This document shows, piece after piece, positions 27,631-38,050 of a stretch of DNA of 48,926 nt. The DNA comes from Mycoplasmopsis agassizii (GTDB lineage Bacteria > Bacillota_I > Bacilli_A > Mycoplasmatales > Metamycoplasmataceae), in contig NZ_NQNY01000011.1 in the NCBI RefSeq assembly GCF_002276225.1, positions 1-48,926 of the forward strand, read 5' to 3'. Both the position numbers and the translations under genes were made by a program. Each line of letters starts with the position of its first letter. Position 1 is the stretch's first letter. The notes under the pieces are model-generated. The model searched no databases, was not told the DNA's origin, and saw nothing but the letters and a program-made list of their open reading frames with translations.

Positions 27631-29814
27631 CTATTTTTTCACTACAAAAGCAAATTGTCTTGCTTGTACATCACGATACATACGTTTATCAATGTTTTTA
27701 TATTGTGATTCATCAAGCACAACCATTGCCACATCAACACTTTTAACTCGATGGCGAATAGCATTTGCTTCATAAGTAGCAATTAGTTGTCCTGCTTTAA
27801 CAAAATCACCTTGCGAAACTAAAGGTTTAAAGCCTTCGCCGTTTAAGTTAACTGTGTCAACCCCAAGGTGCATAAAGACTGATATGTTATCATCATTTGT
27901 AATTCCATATGCATGACCTGTAGGTAAAACTGTTTCAACCTTACCGCTAATTGGTGCATAAACATTGACTGTACTTGCACTTGGATCAGGAATGAACATA
28001 ACTCCATCACCTAGCAATCTAGCTGCAAAAGTAGGGTCTGGAAAGTCTTCAATGCTTTTCATTTTACCTGCAATAGGTGAATAAACTTTTAACTCTTCAA
28101 ACTCTTTTTTTGGTGTATCTGCAGCTAAATTAACTGCCTGATTTGTGCCTGCTAAAACAACTTCTTGTTTTTTAGCACGTTTTTGTTTACGGTTTAATTT
28201 TTCTTCAACTGCTTCACCAAAAAACTCTTTGATTGCTCGTTTTCCTCATCTTGTAAGGGTTAAGCCATAGGTTGAAAAGAAAGCAAAGACTGTGGCAATT
28301 GCTGAAGCAATTCCGATATTAGCAACTGGTGCTAAATTTTTCAACATAGCATTTTTATCTGCCATGTATGCTAATCAGGCTTGTCCATTATTAGTAAAAT
28401 CAAATTGGATGAAACCTAATCATGAAGCAGAACCTAGTGAATTAGAAACGGTGTGAGTTGCTCCAATTCAATAACCCCCAGCTGCTGAACCAATCGCTGC
28501 TCCAATGAAAGCAAATTTTAAAGGTACGTTTAATCCATATAAAACTGGCTCAGTTATTCCTAGGTTAGCAGAAACAGCACCAGGGACATGTTTAATCGCT
28601 TCGGTGCGTTTTTTATGAACTAAGAATCAAACAATCATTGCTAACCCAGCCATTCCTTGCGAAATATTTGAAACGGTTGCAACTGGTGTAATTCATGAAA
28701 AACCTTGGTCAGCAATTAATTGGGTCTCTATTGGTAAGAAACCTTGATGAAGTCCTGTTACAACTAAGAATGGGTAGAAGAAGGCAAAAACTAGTCCACC
28801 AAAACCTAATCCTGCGATGTTAGTTGAATTAAACAATCACTTGAAGGCTTCTGATAAGCCGATCGCTACATATTTAAACGCAGGTCCTACGATTCAGAAT
28901 CCAAAGAACATTGTGATTAAAACTGTTCCTAGAGGAATTGCTAGAATTGCAATAAATTCTGGCAAGTATTTTTTTAGAACTTTTTCGATAAAGTAAGCCA
29001 TCAAGACAACAGCAATAACTGGGAAAACCTGTGCTTGGTAACCTACTAATCTGAATTGGAAGAATTCAGGAAAATCTGGGAATAGAGCATAAGTTGCAAT
29101 AGTTCCGTCTTCTAATCTTGATCCATTAGCTGGTGCTCCGATGATTGACATTGCTGACAATGTTCCGTTTACATTTCAAGAATTAACTAAGTTAGGCGCA
29201 ACCATAATCAGTCCAATTGCTAGACCGTAAAATGGATTACCTCCAAATTTTTTCATCGCCGTAAAACCAATAAAGGCAGGTAAGAAGCCAAAGACTGCTC
29301 CACCGACCATATCAAAAACTGTTCTAGCATTTGCTGCGTGGTAGTTAGTATTTACATCAGCAATTGCAGAAATAAAGTTTACAAGCGCTAGTGAAATACC
29401 ACCAACGATAAAAACTGGAATCAGCGGGATAAAAATATCTGCAAAGTAACGTACACCAAAACGAATCATTAAAAAGATGTTTGAGTATCACTTGTTTCTT
29501 TTATCTCAGTGAAAACCTTGTTTTTTTACAGGTTTATCATTGTTTGAAGCGGTATTTTTAGGTAGCATTTTTGAAAACTCATCAAAAACTTTGTTAACTG
29601 TCCCTGCTCCGAAAATGATCTGAAATTGATCGCCATCTCAATTTGTACCTTTGGCTAAGCCTAAAGATTTGATCTTTTTAACATCAACTTTAGATTTATC
29701 TTTAACATAACTTCTTAGCCGAGTAGCACAATGATAACTATCAACAATATTTTCCTTACCACCAAGAGCTTCTAAAGTTTTCTCGGCGGCATCAAAAAAT
29801 TGGGATTTTTTCAT
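27631..29814 (-). CDS. scrA: Sucrose-type PTS transporter, EIIBCA
   Basis: Single-chain PTS permease, 727 aa, domain order B-C-A. IIB: phosphorylation Cys29 in HCATRLR. IIC: about ten membrane segments, with GLHQGFLPIE and GAVSANLGITEPVLYGLN, matching the sucrose/trehalose branch. IIA (about 585-727): Crr-like with PTGHA (His634) and the phosphorylated His649 in FMHLGVDT. It imports and phosphorylates sucrose; the specificity is inferred from the nearby sacA and scrK, and trehalose is the alternative. AAGGAG precedes the ATG, and a dyad lies 74 nt upstream. Confidence 0.9.
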
Positions 29815-29887
29815 TTTTCTCCTTTTTTAAAGTCACCATTAAATATTATTAGAATAGTTAAAAATTTGGAAAAATAAATTGCACACC

Positions 29888-29909
29888 TGCAAAATTTTTC
29901 ACAAATTTC
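29888..29909. promoter_or_regulatory. Dyad upstream of the PTS gene related to the ribose-operon dyad
   Basis: TGCAAAATTTTTCACAAATTTC. The right half and flank match the perfect dyad at 11434-11457 and it sits at a similar distance and orientation. Its left arm is degenerate. Confidence 0.35.
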
Positions 29910-29982
29910 TAAATATTTATTTTTTATTTATTTTTGTGATATTTGTGCTGGTTCAATATAATTAAAAAAAGGTGGTTTATAC

Positions 29983-30333
29983 ATGTACGAAAGAAAATAC
30001 CAAGACTCTAGCAATAGCAATTATGTAAGTGCTAAAGAACTAAATTTATCATTTGATTTTCATGTTCATAAATTTGGTTGACAAAGTTTATGAATTGAGG
30101 TCAAAGGACCTCTTCGTGATTTAAGTGATTTAAGTGAAACTAAATATTTTGAGTTCTTCTATGAAGATCTTTATTATTATCTTCACAAAAACAAACACTT
30201 ACCAAAATGAGAGTTTAGCAAAATTTATTTATCAGGAATTGATAGCTTAAAACTGAATAAAGAAAAATTAGAATCATTTAAAAATAGTTGATTAACAGTT
30301 AGCAATTTTGAGACCTATATTGAGGAAAAATAA
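29983..30333 (+). CDS. Small soluble protein preceding lplA, unknown
   Basis: 116 aa with four TGA as Trp. No signal or membrane segment. It has the stretches FDFHVHKFGWQSLWIEVKG and YFEFFYEDLYYYLHKNKH and is rich in aromatic residues. TATAAT (29957-29962) and AAAGGTGG precede the ATG. Its stop codon touches the lplA start with no gap. Not recognised; the position suggests a role linked to lipoate metabolism, which is only inference. Confidence 0.7.
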
Positions 30334-31329
30334 ATGAAGAATGTCAAGTGATTATTAATTGATTCAACTGATCCATTTGTTAATTTAACTTTAGAAGAAT
30401 TGATTTTAAGAGACCCAGAAATTAAAGACGATGTTGTCTTTTTTTATCAAAATGATCATACAGTTTTTATTGGGAGAAATCAAAACGCTTACCAAGAAGT
30501 TAATCTAGATTATGCACATGAAAATGATGTCAAAATTTTTAGAAGAATTTCAGGTGGTGGAGCAGTTTATCAAGATATGGGAAACATTAATTTTTCATAT
30601 ATTACTCATTCAAAAGGTAACTATGAAACCTTCTTAAAACCTGTTGTAGGATTTCTTGAATCATTAGGTTTAGAAGTTGCTTATAAAGGTAGAAATGACT
30701 TATCAGTTAATGGTTTTAAGGTTAGTGGAAATGCTCAATATGCAACACCATCAAGAATGGTTCATCATGGTACCATTTTAATAAATATTAATTTAGATGT
30801 GATGCAAAAAGTCTTAAGAGTTAATCCCTTAAAATTAAAATCAAAAGGGATTAAATCAATTAGTCAAAGAGTTGCATCAATTAATTCTTTATTGAAAAAA
30901 CCAATGGAAGTTTCTGAATTTAAAAAGCAATTAGTTAATTGATTTATTGAAAAATATAATGCTCAAAAATTTGAAATTCCTTATGAAAGATATGCTTTAA
31001 AATGAGCATCTTTAGCAGCTGAAAAATCTTCTCATCAATGAATATATGGAAAGAGTCCATTGTTTGAAGTAAGTAACGAAGATAAATTTGAAGGTGGGAT
31101 TATGAAAGTAAATTACACCGTAAAAAATTCTCGTTTTGAGAATTTTAAATTCGAAGGAGACTACTTAAGTCAGACAGATACTGAAGATATTTCTAGTGCT
31201 TTAATTGGTGTTGAATATAACCGAAATAAGATTTATGAAACACTAGCAAAATTTAAATATTCAGATTATTTTGGAACAATAACTTTGGAAGAAATAATTG
31301 ATTTAATTATGGGTAAAAAAGAGGTTTAA
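30334..31329 (+). CDS. lplA: Lipoate--protein ligase
   Basis: Activates lipoate with ATP and attaches it to E2/H-protein lysines. 331 aa with TGA as Trp. Seen: FIGRNQNAYQEVN, RRISGGGAVYQDMGNINFS (the RRxSGGGxVxHDxGNxxxS family motif) and DLSVNGFKVSGNAQ with the catalytic Lys. The C-terminal accessory domain is present (EGGIMKVNYTVKN...). Directly follows the unknown gene and overlaps the hydrolase start by 1 nt. Confidence 0.95.
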
Positions 31330-32162
31330 TGTACGAAATTAAAAAGCTACAATTTGGTGAATGAACAACGCGTTATGCGATCGAAAACAACGGTAAACCG
31401 AAGGTTTTGTTCGTTCATGGCTTTGGTGCAAGTTACTCAACAATCATCCAAGTTTTGCAGTTTAAAAGAAGTTATGATTTAATCACTTTAGACCTTCCTT
31501 ATCACGGTCATTCTCATAACTCAAATCCTGAAATTAATAGGGTAGCAGACATTAATGAATTAATTCCATTTGTAAAAAATTTTATTCAAGAATTAGGCAT
31601 TAAAATTGACTTAATAATTTGTCATTCTATGGGTGCAATTCCAACTTTAAAAGTATTAAATGATGGTATCGTAGATGAAGCCATATTTTTCGCTCCACAT
31701 AATTATTTTGCAGATGAAGAGCAAAATATTGATGAAGTAAAAACTTGATTAATACCACAAACTTTAGAGCAAGCAAAAACATCTTTATTAAATTTATCTT
31801 ACACAAAGATACCACAATATTTAAGTAGTGTTGATCGCTTAGCAATTCAAAGTGTAGCAGCTTCAAAAATAAAATATGAAAAATATTCAAACTTGCTTGA
31901 AGAGATGTTTGATAAAAATTTTTTAGAAAATTATTCTCATTTATATTTTAAAAATAATAGTAAAAAAATTACTATCGTCGCTGCGGAAAATGATTTATAT
32001 GTTCCCCTTATTCAACTACAAAAAATAGGTCAAGAACTAAATATAAAATTAGAAATTATTCATAATGCAGGTCACGCAATTTTCTTTGATCAAATAAAAA
32101 GATGTGCTGAAATTATTGAAAATAAAATGTTGCAAATAATAGCAAATAAGGACTGGAGTTAA
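31329..32162 (+). CDS. Alpha/beta hydrolase
   Basis: 277 aa. Oxyanion region VHGFGAS near residue 28, nucleophile elbow CHSMGA, Asp in AENDLYVP and His in NAGHAIF complete a catalytic triad. No signal peptide, so it is cytoplasmic. Substrate unknown (an ester, lysophospholipid or amide). The 1-nt overlap with lplA (TAATG) makes a link to lipoate scavenging, such as release of lipoate from an ester or amide, worth considering but unproven. Confidence 0.85.
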
Positions 32163-32165
32163 TTC

Positions 32166-32624
32166 ATGTTTGGTGGATTTAGAAAACGTGCTAGAAGAAA
32201 TTTTATAGCAATAATTATTCTTGCATTTTTTGTAATCGGAGCAATTGTTGCTCTTCATTATCGAGCTGAAATTATTACAAAAATTGCAAACGCAAACGAA
32301 ACAGTTGGAACATTTATTGCAAATAATCCTCAGATCATAAATTGGTTATTTACGATCATAACTAATATTATTTCTTGAATAATTTTAGCCGCTATTTTTA
32401 TCAGAACTTTATTCATGTCCTTGACATTTAAAGCAATACCAATTCTCTTAAGAATTTTTGTAATTTTACAATTTGCAGCAATTGCTCTTTATATAATAGT
32501 TAGCATTTTACAAGTAGAAGCTGCTTGACTATATTGATTTATGCTTTTCTTTTATATTGGCTTATTTGTTTCAACATTAATAACTTGAATTGTCGCAATT
32601 AAGATTGACAAAAAACCAGTTTAA
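32166..32624 (+). CDS. Four-helix membrane protein, unknown
   Basis: 152 aa with TGA as Trp. Basic N-terminus (FRKRARRNF) and hydrophobic segments at about 13-31, 60-85, 95-115 and 122-145. It starts 3 nt after the hydrolase stop and ends the operon, followed by a terminator. No family recognised. Confidence 0.7.
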
Positions 32625-32626
32625 TT

Positions 32627-32650
32627 AAAACACCGACAAGGTGTTTTTTA
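32627..32650 (+). terminator. Terminator of the lplA operon
   Basis: AAAACACC / GGTGTTTT with a 5-nt loop and a following T-run. Confidence 0.85.
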
Positions 32651-32739
32651 TTTACCTTTTTTGAAAGATAACAAATAAAATTTTTATGCTTTTTGTAGAA
32701 AAAGCTAAAAACTTTCAGTTTAAAAAATATAAATATCAT

Positions 32740-32766
32740 TTAGCACTCTCGGGTGTTTTGTGCTAA
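32740..32766 (+). promoter_or_regulatory. CIRCE operator overlapping the dnaJ promoter
   Basis: TTAGCACTC, 9-nt spacer, TTGTGCTAA. The consensus is TTAGCACTC-N9-GAGTGCTAA, so the left arm is perfect and the right arm 7 of 9. HrcA binding here would block the TAAAAT box that begins inside the right arm (32764-32769). Confidence 0.85.
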
Positions 32767-32775
32767 AATGAATTT

Positions 32776-33903
32776 ATGAGTAAAAAAAACGACTATTATG
32801 AAATTCTCGGCGTTTCTAGAGATGCAGATGATAAGACAATCAAAACTGCTTATAGAAAGCTAGCAAAAGAGTATCATCCCGATGTAAATAAATCAGCTGA
32901 TGCTGAACAAAAAATGAAAGACATCAATGAAGCATATGAAGTTTTAAGTGATTCAAGCAAGCGTGCTGCCTATGATAAATACGGACATGATGGAGCAAAT
33001 AATCCATTTGGAAGTGGTTTCCAAGCAGGTGGCTTTGAAGATTTTGGCGGAAGTATGAGCGACATCTTTGAATCTTTTTTCGGAGGGCGTTCACCTTTTG
33101 GTGGTAGAGAATCAGGGTATTCTCGTGCAGGTTATGGACCTAGAAAATCCAAGGGTGAATCATACAGAATTAGATTATCAATTTCATTTTTAGACGCAGT
33201 TTTAGGAACTGAAATTGAGCAAACTATTGACCATTATGAAAACTGTAATGTCTGTTCAGGAAAAGGTTACGAAAAACCTGAAGATGTAAGAACCTGTTCA
33301 ACCTGTAAAGGAAAAGGTTATGAAAACCACCAAACAAAAACTATGTTTGGTACTTTCCAACAGCAAAGCATTTGTCATACTTGTGGTGGTGAAGGTCATG
33401 AAATTTTGAAAAAATGTTCAAAATGTCATGGTAAACAAACTATCAAAACTAAGAAAAATATTAAGATCAAAATTCCCGCAGGAATTACAAGTGGTCAGGA
33501 TTTAGTAGTTACAGGTTATGGTGGACCAGGCTTTAATGGTGGAGATAATGGTGACTTATATTTAACAGTTTATGTTGAAGAGCATAAATATTACAGAAGA
33601 GTTAATAACGATATCTACATCAACTTACCTGTTTCAATTAGAGATATTATTCTCGAAAACACAATCAGTGTACCTACTCCACATGGTAATGAAAAAATTA
33701 AGATGAAGTCATCTTATACCAATGATTTAGTAGTAAGTATTAAGGGAAAAGGTGTAAGAACCCAACGTGGTAACGGTGACTTAAAAATAGTCTTGAAATT
33801 TACAGTTGCTTCTTACGATAAGAAAACTACTAAAAAACTTAAAGACATTCTTGAATCTGCAAAAGATGATATCAATGAAGAATTCATGAAAAACTTTGAC
33901 TAA
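32776..33903 (+). CDS. dnaJ: Chaperone protein DnaJ
   Basis: Hsp40 co-chaperone stimulating DnaK. 375 aa without TGA. J domain with HPD at 34-36, a G/F-rich region at about 75-125, four zinc-centre repeats CNVCSGKG, CSTCKGKG, CHTCGGEG and CSKCHGKQ at about 155-225, and the C-terminal substrate-binding domains. The ATG is only 6 nt from the -10 box and no ribosome site is seen, so the mRNA is probably leaderless. Heat-shock control by HrcA is indicated by the CIRCE site. Single-gene unit. Confidence 0.97.
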   Translation: MSKKNDYYEILGVSRDADDKTIKTAYRKLAKEYHPDVNKSADAEQKMKDINEAYEVLSDSSKRAAYDKYGHDGANNPFGSGFQAGGFEDFGGSMSDIFESFFGGRSPFGGRESGYSRAGYGPRKSKGESYRIRLSISFLDAVLGTEIEQTIDHYENCNVCSGKGYEKPEDVRTCSTCKGKGYENHQTKTMFGTFQQQSICHTCGGEGHEILKKCSKCHGKQTIKTKKNIKIKIPAGITSGQDLVVTGYGGPGFNGGDNGDLYLTVYVEEHKYYRRVNNDIYINLPVSIRDIILENTISVPTPHGNEKIKMKSSYTNDLVVSIKGKGVRTQRGNGDLKIVLKFTVASYDKKTTKKLKDILESAKDDINEEFMKNFD

Positions 33904-33913
33904 AAACTAATAA

Positions 33914-33940
33914 AAAATGGTGCTCGCAAAGCACCATTTT
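33914..33940. terminator. Bidirectional terminator between dnaJ and the permease gene
   Basis: AAAATGGTGCT / AGCACCATTTT with a 5-nt loop, flanked by A and T runs, between two converging genes. Confidence 0.85.
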
Positions 33941-33948
33941 CATTTAAT

Positions 33949-35457
33949 TTATTTAGCAACTATCTTTTTATTAAAAATAGTTTTTAAGGAAAAAGTAGGT
34001 TTTTCTTGATTTCAAGCTCAGAATTTCTTGTTTTCATTCTCAATTAAGACAACTATTAAAGGTGCAACTAAAGTGAAAACAAAAAAAACAAATTTAATAA
34101 TAGCGTTAACTTGGTCACTACCATCAGTTGCAAACATATTAACAATCGCTTCTAAAGTAAAGTAACCAACTGATAAGAAAACAAAGATTGAACCAATAAT
34201 TGCTGTAGGAATAAAAAATTTATTTTTCTTAACTTCAACCTTATTTGTTCAGCGATTTCTCAAAGCACCAACAAGTGCTCATGCTAATCAAAAGAAAATA
34301 ACTAGTGAACTAAAGCCTGTAATTAAGTCAGCAATATCATATAAATTAGCTGCCAATTGTCCATAGTCTGCACCACTTGAACTGGTTAAAGCATATAAAC
34401 CAATTGGTACACAAACTGCAAAATATGATAATACAATAGTTATAAAGAAAGCAAATGCTGAATTTCGTGTTGATTTAAATTTAAATAAGTCATGGAATCA
34501 TTTTAAAAAGTAAAATTCTTTTTCTTCTAAAGAGACTCTATAAATTCTAGGTAGTGACATAACTTGGTTATTAATCAGACCTAAAATTGACATTGAAACT
34601 AAAACATTCATAGTAATAACTACTCAGTTAGGCACGGCACCTTCATAAATTCCGCCGATAGTTCCACTGCTTGTTCCAATACCAAAAGCAATAGTTAAGA
34701 ATAAGTAAGTTGCAGTTACAATTACAATTGCAATTACCATTAATCAACCTAAAGAATTTTTATTATTTAAATTTGAACGTAGTGAAGTTGTTGTGTAAAA
34801 ACCATCATAAACAAAAATAATTGAAGGCATTGCCGCTAGTAAACCAAGTCAGCGTGAATAAGAAGATAAACTTCCACTAGGTAATGAGCCACGATTTGCT
34901 AGTGGTATCTGATTAGAAAAAGCCGCATTACCACTTGCTACATAAGCAATAATTGGAGCAACTACTAAAGGTATGTACTTTAAGAAAGTAAAAAATCATG
35001 CTAATGTCTCTCCTGCTCTAAGTGAATAAAAGTTCATGAATGAAAGTCATGAGAAAATTCCTAGAGCAATTAGGGCTACAAATCAACCATTTAGTTGAAA
35101 CCCACCTGCATCTTGCAAGGTTTGCACGACAAATAAAGGTAGAGTTAAAAACTGTAAAGGAAGTGAAATTAAAAGCATGTAACTAGAAGTATAACGACTG
35201 AAAAAACGGTAGTTAAACTTCTTAATTCACGCTAAAAAACCTTTATCATCACGGCTGACTGAAGAAACTTCAATTAAAGCCAAGGCTAGAAAAATAACAC
35301 CTACTGCAGCGATGATTCAAGAAGCAATAATAAAGCCTAAATCACCCTGTGCATAACGTGCAATATTTCTATTTTTAAAAAATATCCCAGCACCAATAGT
35401 TGAACCAATAATGATTATTAGGGCTGACATATAACTAATTTGTTTAATTTTTTGCAT
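33949..35457 (-). CDS. APC-family amino-acid permease
   Basis: 502 aa with at least twelve TGA as Trp, which hides it from standard-code ORF calling. The N-terminus MSALIIIIGSTIGAGIFFKN carries the APC substrate-binding GSTIGAGIF motif in helix 1. About 12 hydrophobic segments. The C-terminal tail is charged. Imports amino acids or a related cationic compound; the substrate is not evident. The leader contains the element shared with the potA upstream region. Confidence 0.88.
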
Positions 35458-35481
35458 AATGTGATTTTAGAGTAAAAAGTC

Positions 35482-35501
35482 ACTTTTACGCAAAAAAAGT
35501 T
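35482..35501. promoter_or_regulatory. Shared element ACTTTT-RCGY-AAAAAAAGTT, copy 2
   Basis: ACTTTTACGCAAAAAAAGTT, 25-44 nt upstream of the permease start. See copy 1 at 5583-5602. Confidence 0.35.
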
Positions 35502-35573
35502 GTCTTTTTTAACCTTTTTGTTTTTTTAAGGCTTATCATCTAAAAAAATAATTGCCTATTCAGCAATTAAAAA

Positions 35574-35595
35574 AAGCAGAAAATATTTTCTGCTT
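35574..35595 (-). terminator. Terminator of the DegV gene
   Basis: AAGCAGAAAA / TTTTCTGCTT perfect 10-bp stem with a 2-nt centre, then T7 on the minus strand. It begins inside the stop codon of the gene. Confidence 0.88.
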
Positions 35596-36439
35596 AATTT
35601 ATTTTAGGAGTGATACAGATACCAACACTTGTAGGTCCAGTATGAGCCATAACTGTTAATGATCCTCATAAGTTTGAAGCGTAAGTTATCTTATTATTTT
35701 CAGCTTGTTTAATTGCTTCACTATAGATTTCTCCATCAAAATAGTGCATGATGTGAAAGTCATATAGGTCAACATTATTTCAGCCTCCAATTTGCTTTTC
35801 AATAATTGAAAACATCTTTGTAACCATGTTACTTGAAGTAAATTTAAAGCCTTTAAATGAATTTTTTTCTTTAAATTCTAAAATAGGTTTGATCTTAATC
35901 AGTTTTAAAACGGCAGGTGGGATTTTTTGTAATCTTCCACCTTTAGCAATGTAATCAAGACTTTCAAGACCAACTAAAGTAAAGGTTTGGTCGCTCAATT
36001 TTTTAACCTTTTTAAGAATTTCAGCAAGAGCCATTCCTGATTCATAAAGTCTTTGTGCTTCTTTGGCAATTGCAATAATTGCACCACAACTGAAGTTATG
36101 ATCAAAAACTGTAACGTTTTTGTAGTTTTTTGCAACCTGAGAAGCTGCGTTAAAGGTACCACTTAAATTTGAAGGAATAGGTAGAACTAAAACTTCATCA
36201 TATTTTTGTGCTTTGTCTTTGATTGTTTCCTCAATCTTAGTAAGGTTAGGCAATGAAGTTCTAATAATTTTTGCATCTTCAAAAGCGTTTCTAGTTTCTT
36301 TGTTGTGAACTTTGATAATGTCTTCGTGAAGAATACCATCTAGTTCGTAGTTAAGTTTTAACATTCCATAGTCAAATTGATTTGCTTCCTCATCCGTAAG
36401 AGTTGAGAATGAATCAAGAATAATTCCAAGTTTTTTCAT
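35594..36439 (-). CDS. DegV family fatty-acid-binding protein
   Basis: 281 aa. The N-terminus KKLGIILDSFSTLTDEEA matches the DegV start (I-x-x-DS). PIPSNLSGTFNAA, the central lipid-head-group motif (S-x-LSGT), is at about residue 90, followed by LESLDYIAKGGRL (YL-KGGRI type). The C-terminus holds the ATP-free half ending MAHTGPTSVGICITP. Such proteins carry fatty acids to FakA kinase. TATAAT with 7-nt spacing to the ATG predicts a leaderless mRNA. Confidence 0.9.
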
Positions 36440-36446
36440 AATCTTA

Positions 36447-36452
36447 ATTATA
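36447..36452 (-). promoter_or_regulatory. -10 box for the leaderless DegV gene
   Basis: TATAAT, 7 nt, ATG; no ribosome-binding site. Confidence 0.6.
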
Positions 36453-36478
36453 AACTATTTTTTATTTTTTCCTTTTTT

Positions 36479-38050
36479 CTAATTTTCTAACCAATAAGTT
36501 AATCCTGTCTTCTTAACAATGTTTTCTTCAAGGTTTGCAGGAACATTTTCGATTATCATATTGGTGTGATTTAAGTTGTTTAAATAGTTTAAATAACTTA
36601 AATATAAGTAGTTTTTTTCATTGCTAATATTCATACCAATTTCTTTAGCAATTACTAGAAAATTGGGTTTTACATTCATTACAAAATCAAATATTCTTTC
36701 GTTAATAGAATGTAATTTAACTCCTAAACGAACGTTAAAGTTATTACTTTTTAAAAACTTTTCGACTGGATCAATCATATCAATATCAATTATATTAATA
36801 ATATAAGCAACTTGCGTATTTTTTAAATTATGACCAATTGATAAAAAAGTTTCATCACGAATATCTATAAAAATACGGCGTGTTTCTTTGTAATTTTCTT
36901 CAACAAAACTGACAAAAAAATCATTGATTAAATTTTTATAATAAATACTTTTTGTAATGTTTTCTACTTCAGATTTTTCAACATTTTTGATCTTATATTT
37001 TGCATAAGTATTTGATAAAACTTTATTAGTTCCATACTCACGAATTCTTTTAAGATCATAATCAAAACTAGATAACTCGCGCATGATATTTACGACATTA
37101 CTTTTGAAAATTTCATACTCTGTAAAATCAATAGTATCAATTTCAAATCAATATGTTTCTTTGTCAACTTTACTTTCAGTTAAAGCATATCTCATTCTTA
37201 ATTCAAGGTTTTCTAAATCATCTACAAACTTAACATTTTTCATTTCAACAACAGCAAGATGACTGTAAAAATTTTTTAAAAATCAGCCATTATTTTCTGA
37301 TTTAATTGCTTGCAAAATTCCATGAATATGTTTCTTAACTAACTTCAAATTTTGATCATTAACCATGATAAAAACAAGGTCATTTTTTAAAAGTATGTAA
37401 GTCTTTTTACGATGGTAGAGTGAATTTAATTTTTTAATCAAATATTTTAAGTTATCTCTTTTACCAGCCTTAATTTCTAGTCCAATAAAACTTTTAAAAG
37501 TACCTCTAATATTTAAAATTTGATTTCATTCTAAAATCTCATCACGATAATCTGTCTGTTGAGAAACTAAATCTTTTGATCATTTAAAGTTAGCAATAAT
37601 CTTATTATCTTCTGCTTGTCTGAAAATAATTCTGATACTATTTTTTTTATTAAAAGAGAACCAATTAAGCACTTTTAGGGGCTTTTCAGATGTTTGGCGA
37701 TTGTCAATAAAAATTTGCTGAGTAGTTTTTTGATTCTCATTTCAGTTATTTAAAATGTCTTTTATTTTAGTTTTAATTTCATCATTAAAATTTGCTCTAG
37801 CAAAAAAAGCTTCATAAGCTATTCAGTATCCTTTTGAAAATTTATCCTTTTCATTTCCGTTTTCAAATGAACCAAAATTAAAAGGATCAAAAGTCATTTT
37901 TGAAACACGTTTATTATGAAGATCAAAAACTAGGTTACTTACACCATAAATTTTTGAGTTATAAATTCACTCTACATTTAAAAAAGTTAGTAATATGAAA
38001 AGTGCTACAAAACATAAAACAACGATCAAAATAATAAAGGATTGAAGCAT
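36479..38050 (-). CDS. Membrane protein resembling a degenerate GGDEF-EAL protein
   Basis: 523 aa with TGA as Trp. One N-terminal membrane helix (4-27). About 110-215 is unassigned. About 200-275 (FKSFIGLEIKAGKRDNLKYL, YILLKNDLVFIMVND) has the strand-helix layout of a GGDEF domain but lacks GGDEF. The C-terminal 200 residues follow the EAL layout: RIFIDIRDETFLS, VEKFLKSNNFNVRLGVKLHS, PNFLVIAKEIG, MIIENVPANLEE. The metal-binding EAL and DDFGTG residues are not conserved, so enzyme activity is unlikely. Its ATG overlaps the pcrA stop (TAATG). The domain assignment is inference by eye; a mycoplasma-specific membrane protein is the fallback. Confidence 0.6.
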
